Source: Pteria penguin
Lineage: Eukaryota > Mollusca > Bivalvia > Pterioida > Pteriidae
DNA length: 64,000 bases
Assembly (NCBI GenBank): GCA_035048485.1
Contig: CM068587.1
Span: 32,845,001 to 32,909,000 of the forward strand
Direction of reading: 5' to 3'
Below the pieces are notes generated by a model, which was not told the origin of the DNA, did no database searches, and was given only the letters and a program-made list of their open reading frames with translations. The translations under genes and the position numbers were made by a program. Positions 60,776 through 64,000 of this stretch are shown piece by piece; the stretch's first letter is position 1, and every line of letters starts with the position of its first letter.

Positions 60776-61129
60776 GATTGATTTGTTTCTATACATTACA
60801 AAGTCTTAGTCTTCAAAATGCTATTTTATCAGATATTATAAATATAGAGTAAATATCAGCAGGTTTATAGGTTGCAAGCAAATTGCAAAACATGAGACAT
60901 TGTTTGAACACCTCTTCGAGCACATGTATACACGTGTGAATGTATGGCTCTGATTCAAAGAGTAGGCGTGATAATGTTGCAAATTTAAAACAGGCATATC
61001 TCGTTAACGACATCGTCTTTGGAGACGATGCTTTACATACATCTTAGTTAATATACTAACAATCGATTTCCGTTTAATTATTTTTACTATATTCCCGATT
61101 TCAAGCGGACTATGCCCCTTTAACGCATA

Positions 61130-61640
61130 ATTATACCCCCTAAAACAAATGGGGGTTTTTTTTTGGGGGGGGGGGTGTATATAGGAATCACGTTGTCCGT
61201 CTGTCTGTCTGTCCAAAACACCTTAACCTTGACCATAATCTTTTAAATGAAAAGTGATTTGGCGTTCATAGTCATACTACAAATGTGTATTTCTTATGGT
61301 AAGACTTTACTGTCAGTACCAGTTGTGACCTTGATCTTGATGTTTGACCTTCTTTTTTAAAACTTTAACCTTAGCCATAACTTTTGAATGAAGAGATAGG
61401 GCCTGCATACTACACGTGTATTCCCTGTAGCAAGAATTTTCTGTCAATACCAAAATTTTTGCCTTTATGACGTTTTCCTTGACATTTGACCTTCTTTTGA
61501 AAAACTTTAACTTTTGCAGTAAATTATAGTTATAGAGTGATAGGGATACCATTTTACATGCATATGGAGATTCCTTATGAACAGATCTTTCATTGAAACC
61601 ATTACTTTTGTCCTAATGACCTTTACCTTGGTCTCTGCCC
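61130..61640 (+). repeat. Interspersed repeat with 'GACCTT' units and GTCTGTCTGTC
   Basis: TTATACCCCC and a G-run are followed by CCGTCTGTCTGTCTGTCC and repeated blocks with [AT]ACTTTTGAATGA, GATAGGG and TGACCTT. Same type as 20655-21125. Confidence 0.6.
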
Positions 61641-62517
61641 TACTTTAAATTTTGTTACCGCGGGTTAGGTGGAGGGAGTTGTAGTTATTCTTGTTCCAGG
61701 TGTCATGGTTAATTAATGTTATGGTTTGTTATGGGGTTATATTATACTCGAGAGACTGATAAGGCCTATGGTCCCAAGAATCATTTGTTAATTCTCCTTC
61801 AGGATAAATACATATACATAGACATTTTAAATTCTCCTTCAGGATAGAAAGACTGTGGCGTGAAGTGTGGACTGGTTGCACCTCTTATTATTACCAGCTA
61901 TTTTCTTATGTGGAAGATAATGCTTTGCTAAATGTCATAAGTGAGCAAAACACTCAACCTTTACATCTTGTATTCAAGTCGAAAATCCAGCATCATTTAG
62001 ACTGCTTTGTTGAAGCATTGCTGAGAAGACCTCTACGATGAGAGAAATCACAAACACCAATGCAGCTTTGAATAAGAGGACAAGCACTGGATCCCACAAT
62101 AGAACTACAAAATGATGTAAATATAGTTTACTTCATCATGTAATGATATGTATTTAAATATGCAATTCCTGTCAATATAAGAGCCAAGTGTCTTGTATGA
62201 AACTTAATTTTACAAAGTACTCTTTACTTTTTAGGTAGATTTAAACCACTATGGAATAGACTTTGATGGGCCTGTTACGAGTGATTACGAGTTTGAAACT
62301 GTTGAAGTTCCAGAAGTAGGAACCACTGTGCCTGAAAACTGCCTTGAATTAATTGCAACTCATCATTCAAATGACATAAACAGTTATTCTTAATGGTTTA
62401 TCATATAATGCAATTATTTTGAACCAAGAAAATCAAAATTGACGGAAAATCTTCAAGTCATACATGTATGTTTATACCAGTAATAATGTAAACTGAAAGT
62501 TTTGGCATTATACTTAC

Positions 62518-63409
62518 TGAGGTACATGCAAAATTACAGATTGGTTTGTTTGTACTACTGGTAGTTAAATGTGCTCCCTTTTGAGTGTGTGGGATAATTG
62601 GCAAAATGTTCTTATCATCTTCAGCATCATTCTAAAACATGTGCAAGGAATATATTCTTACTAATATCATATGTACCGGTAATCTTATTCTAATGAAGCA
62701 AAATTCTTAAATTCGGTCTTACAAACTCATTAATACAAAACCATTTTTAACCAACAAGAACTGTTCAAGAAAAGCAAATATTAAAATGCAGGACCTTATT
62801 TTCTGGATAAGCTTGCATTTCTTACTGATATTTGTGACCTTTGCATTGACCACAAATCTTGGTCATTACATAACTTCAGTGATGTACGGAAATAACATTT
62901 ATGCCACTGATATTTAATTGGCATGTGATTTTCTTTCCTTAATATAAAGGGTTACAGACCATGCATCCATGAAAATTTAACACTATAATTAGATAAATGG
63001 CATGACAGATGCATGGACATGAGGATTGCATTCATACACCCCTTTTTTAACTAAATATACATATACATGAGTATGAGTAATGTTGTAGAATTGAGCAATA
63101 GTATAAATGTGATTATTGCATGGAGAGCTGCATGTCAAGTTCATTCCCTTATTCATAATTTACATATAATGCTGTCTTACTGAAATTTTGTAGAAATATT
63201 TTAAATCTAATGCTATTTAATAGATCTAATGATACATGTATTTGGTGAAATCATACTATTAACTTTAAGAGAATAATTTAATAAACTGTGTGTATGTCTT
63301 TAAATATGATACATACCTTTTCAGTACCTTTACATTTGAGGAGATGAGTCCGAAGGTGAATTAAAGGTACACCTTCCCCACAATTTAAACAGCTCTCTTT
63401 TCTACCAAC
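62518..63409 (-). CDS. Two exons of a convergent gene with a small C2-H-H-C zinc finger (partial)
   Basis: Exon 63409-63317 (acceptor TATTGCAG, donor AAG|GTATGTAT) is open only in phase 0 and encodes CLNCGEGVPLIHLRTHLLKC, a C-x2-C...H-x3-H-x4-C arrangement like small UBZ/RAD18-type or C2HC fingers. Exon 62631-62518 (acceptor TGTTTTAG, donor TCA|GTAAGTATA) is also phase 0 and open for 38 codons, acidic then Ser/Thr-rich. The two join in frame. Upstream and downstream exons are not identified; an ATG at 63592 (- strand) opening MANDSKEEKC is one weak candidate for the start. Similar fingers precede HECT-type ligase domains in some animal proteins, but no such domain is seen here. The 3' part runs towards the integrase-derived gene on the other strand. 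Confidence 0.5.
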
Positions 63410-64000
63410 CTGCAATAGCTATTCTGTTCAAATAAGTTACCTAAATTCTAATATAGCAATGTAAATGTGTACGTACTTAATATGGTACAGTCAAAGGAAA
63501 TTATCCTTGTTTACTTTCAACACAAACCAGTTAATTTTTGCTGGTTAAAACATTTTTCACACATTTTTCCTCTTTACTGTCGTTAGCCATCATAGAAACA
63601 CTCTGTCTTATTTTTGTTTTATCTCAAAATTTGTTTTAATGAAATGAAAAAAATAAATTAAGTATTTTACCTTCCTAATTATAACTTCAAAATTAAAAGA
63701 TATCCGAAATAAATACGGAAACCAATACATTTTTCAAAATCATATGTACACCCAGTCATTCCCAATAGATTTCGGTCCTCATAGGTCATTCGGACCTATG
63801 TAGTGAAGTTACACACAGGTCCGAAACAAAAATTGTCTGTCCGAAAAAAAGAAAAGAAACATATATGTATTCTGATATATTTAATCTCATCTAACAAAAT
63901 CCTCGATCATCCGCCAATTAGCTCGAATAACATCTCCGAAAAAAAAATCTGACCGATTCCTCAATGAGACAATCACAGTGAATCACACTCTTGTAAAAGC
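63410..64000. other. No further gene recognised
   Basis: AT-rich DNA to the window end. It contains only the weak candidate start on the - strand near 63592 mentioned above and a GGTCCGAAA/GGACCTATG patch near 63775-63840. Confidence 0.4.

Larger units (their letters stand above)
58078..62393 (+). pseudogene. Four-exon DDE integrase/transposase-derived gene with lesions
   Basis: Exons 58078-58770, 59307-59549, 61843-62116 and 62235-62393 join in consistent phases with GT-AG ends. Exon 1 encodes an N-terminal helical region and a helix-turn-helix (FKISEMAVMLCVSLLTVKRR), ending WHIDGNQK. Exon 2 gives [30 protein letters not shown] and SVHNQ; exon 3 gives IERLWREVWTGC. The catalytic D (WHID), D (RSDKGGEN) and E (IERLW) are all present. 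This is the widespread animal 'integrase core domain' family, probably domesticated or descended from an IS3/IS481-like DDE transposon. Exon 1 needs a frame change near 58365, and exon 3 carries in-frame TGA at 62039 and 62069, the second where relatives have Trp. I therefore call it a decayed copy. An acceptor TTAAACAG just before the ATG suggests an upstream 5' UTR exon. Confidence 0.8.

Overview
The window looks like nuclear DNA from a marine mollusc, most likely a bivalve. It is AT-rich, its genes have introns with GT-AG borders, and it is loaded with tRNA-headed SINEs, Penelope-like and other RT fragments, MITE-like inverted repeats, minisatellites and long (TA)n tracts. The RING-less B-box/beta-propeller genes are of a kind expanded in bivalves. 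The species cannot be fixed from sequence alone. Nearly all coding sequence lies in short exons that had to be joined by splice phase and homology.

Layout. (1) 2.1-14.4 kb, + strand: a tandem pair of two-exon B-box genes (2630-5716 and 11903-14391). The duplicated block includes upstream DNA and the intron. Between the copies lie a (GT)n tract, SINEs and a long (TA)n-T(n) tract. (2) 18.3-31.2 kb, - strand: a six-exon AVEN (cell-death regulator) gene whose exons join in frame to 328 codons. Its introns hold several minisatellites, a 1-kb terminal-inverted-repeat element, a SINE and hairpins, and an 82-bp near-perfect palindrome lies about 140 bp upstream of its start codon. (3) 32.6-36.2 kb: a retroelement graveyard, with a LINE fragment, two Penelope-like 3' ends in head-to-head orientation between two (TA)n tracts, a 5'-truncated RT element, a 138-bp tandem duplication and a SINE. 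(4) 36.2-45.4 kb: mostly non-coding, with MITEs and small palindromes. (5) 45.5-50.8 kb, + strand: a decayed RT element split by about 2.6 kb of foreign DNA. (6) 52.1-52.4 kb: a small secreted Cys-rich gene with a premature stop. (7) 52.9-56.9 kb: another RT-element 3' end and a longer Penelope-like copy with a GIY-YIG domain. (8) 58.1-62.4 kb, + strand: a four-exon transposase/integrase-derived gene that keeps its D, D and E residues but has a frameshift and two in-frame TGA codons. (9) 62.5-63.4 kb, - strand: two exons of a convergent gene with a small zinc-finger motif.

No operon-like co-function is evident. The credible intact host genes are the B-box pair, AVEN and the partial zinc-finger gene; most of the remainder is mobile or repetitive DNA. 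I found no CRISPR, rRNA or intact tRNA gene.
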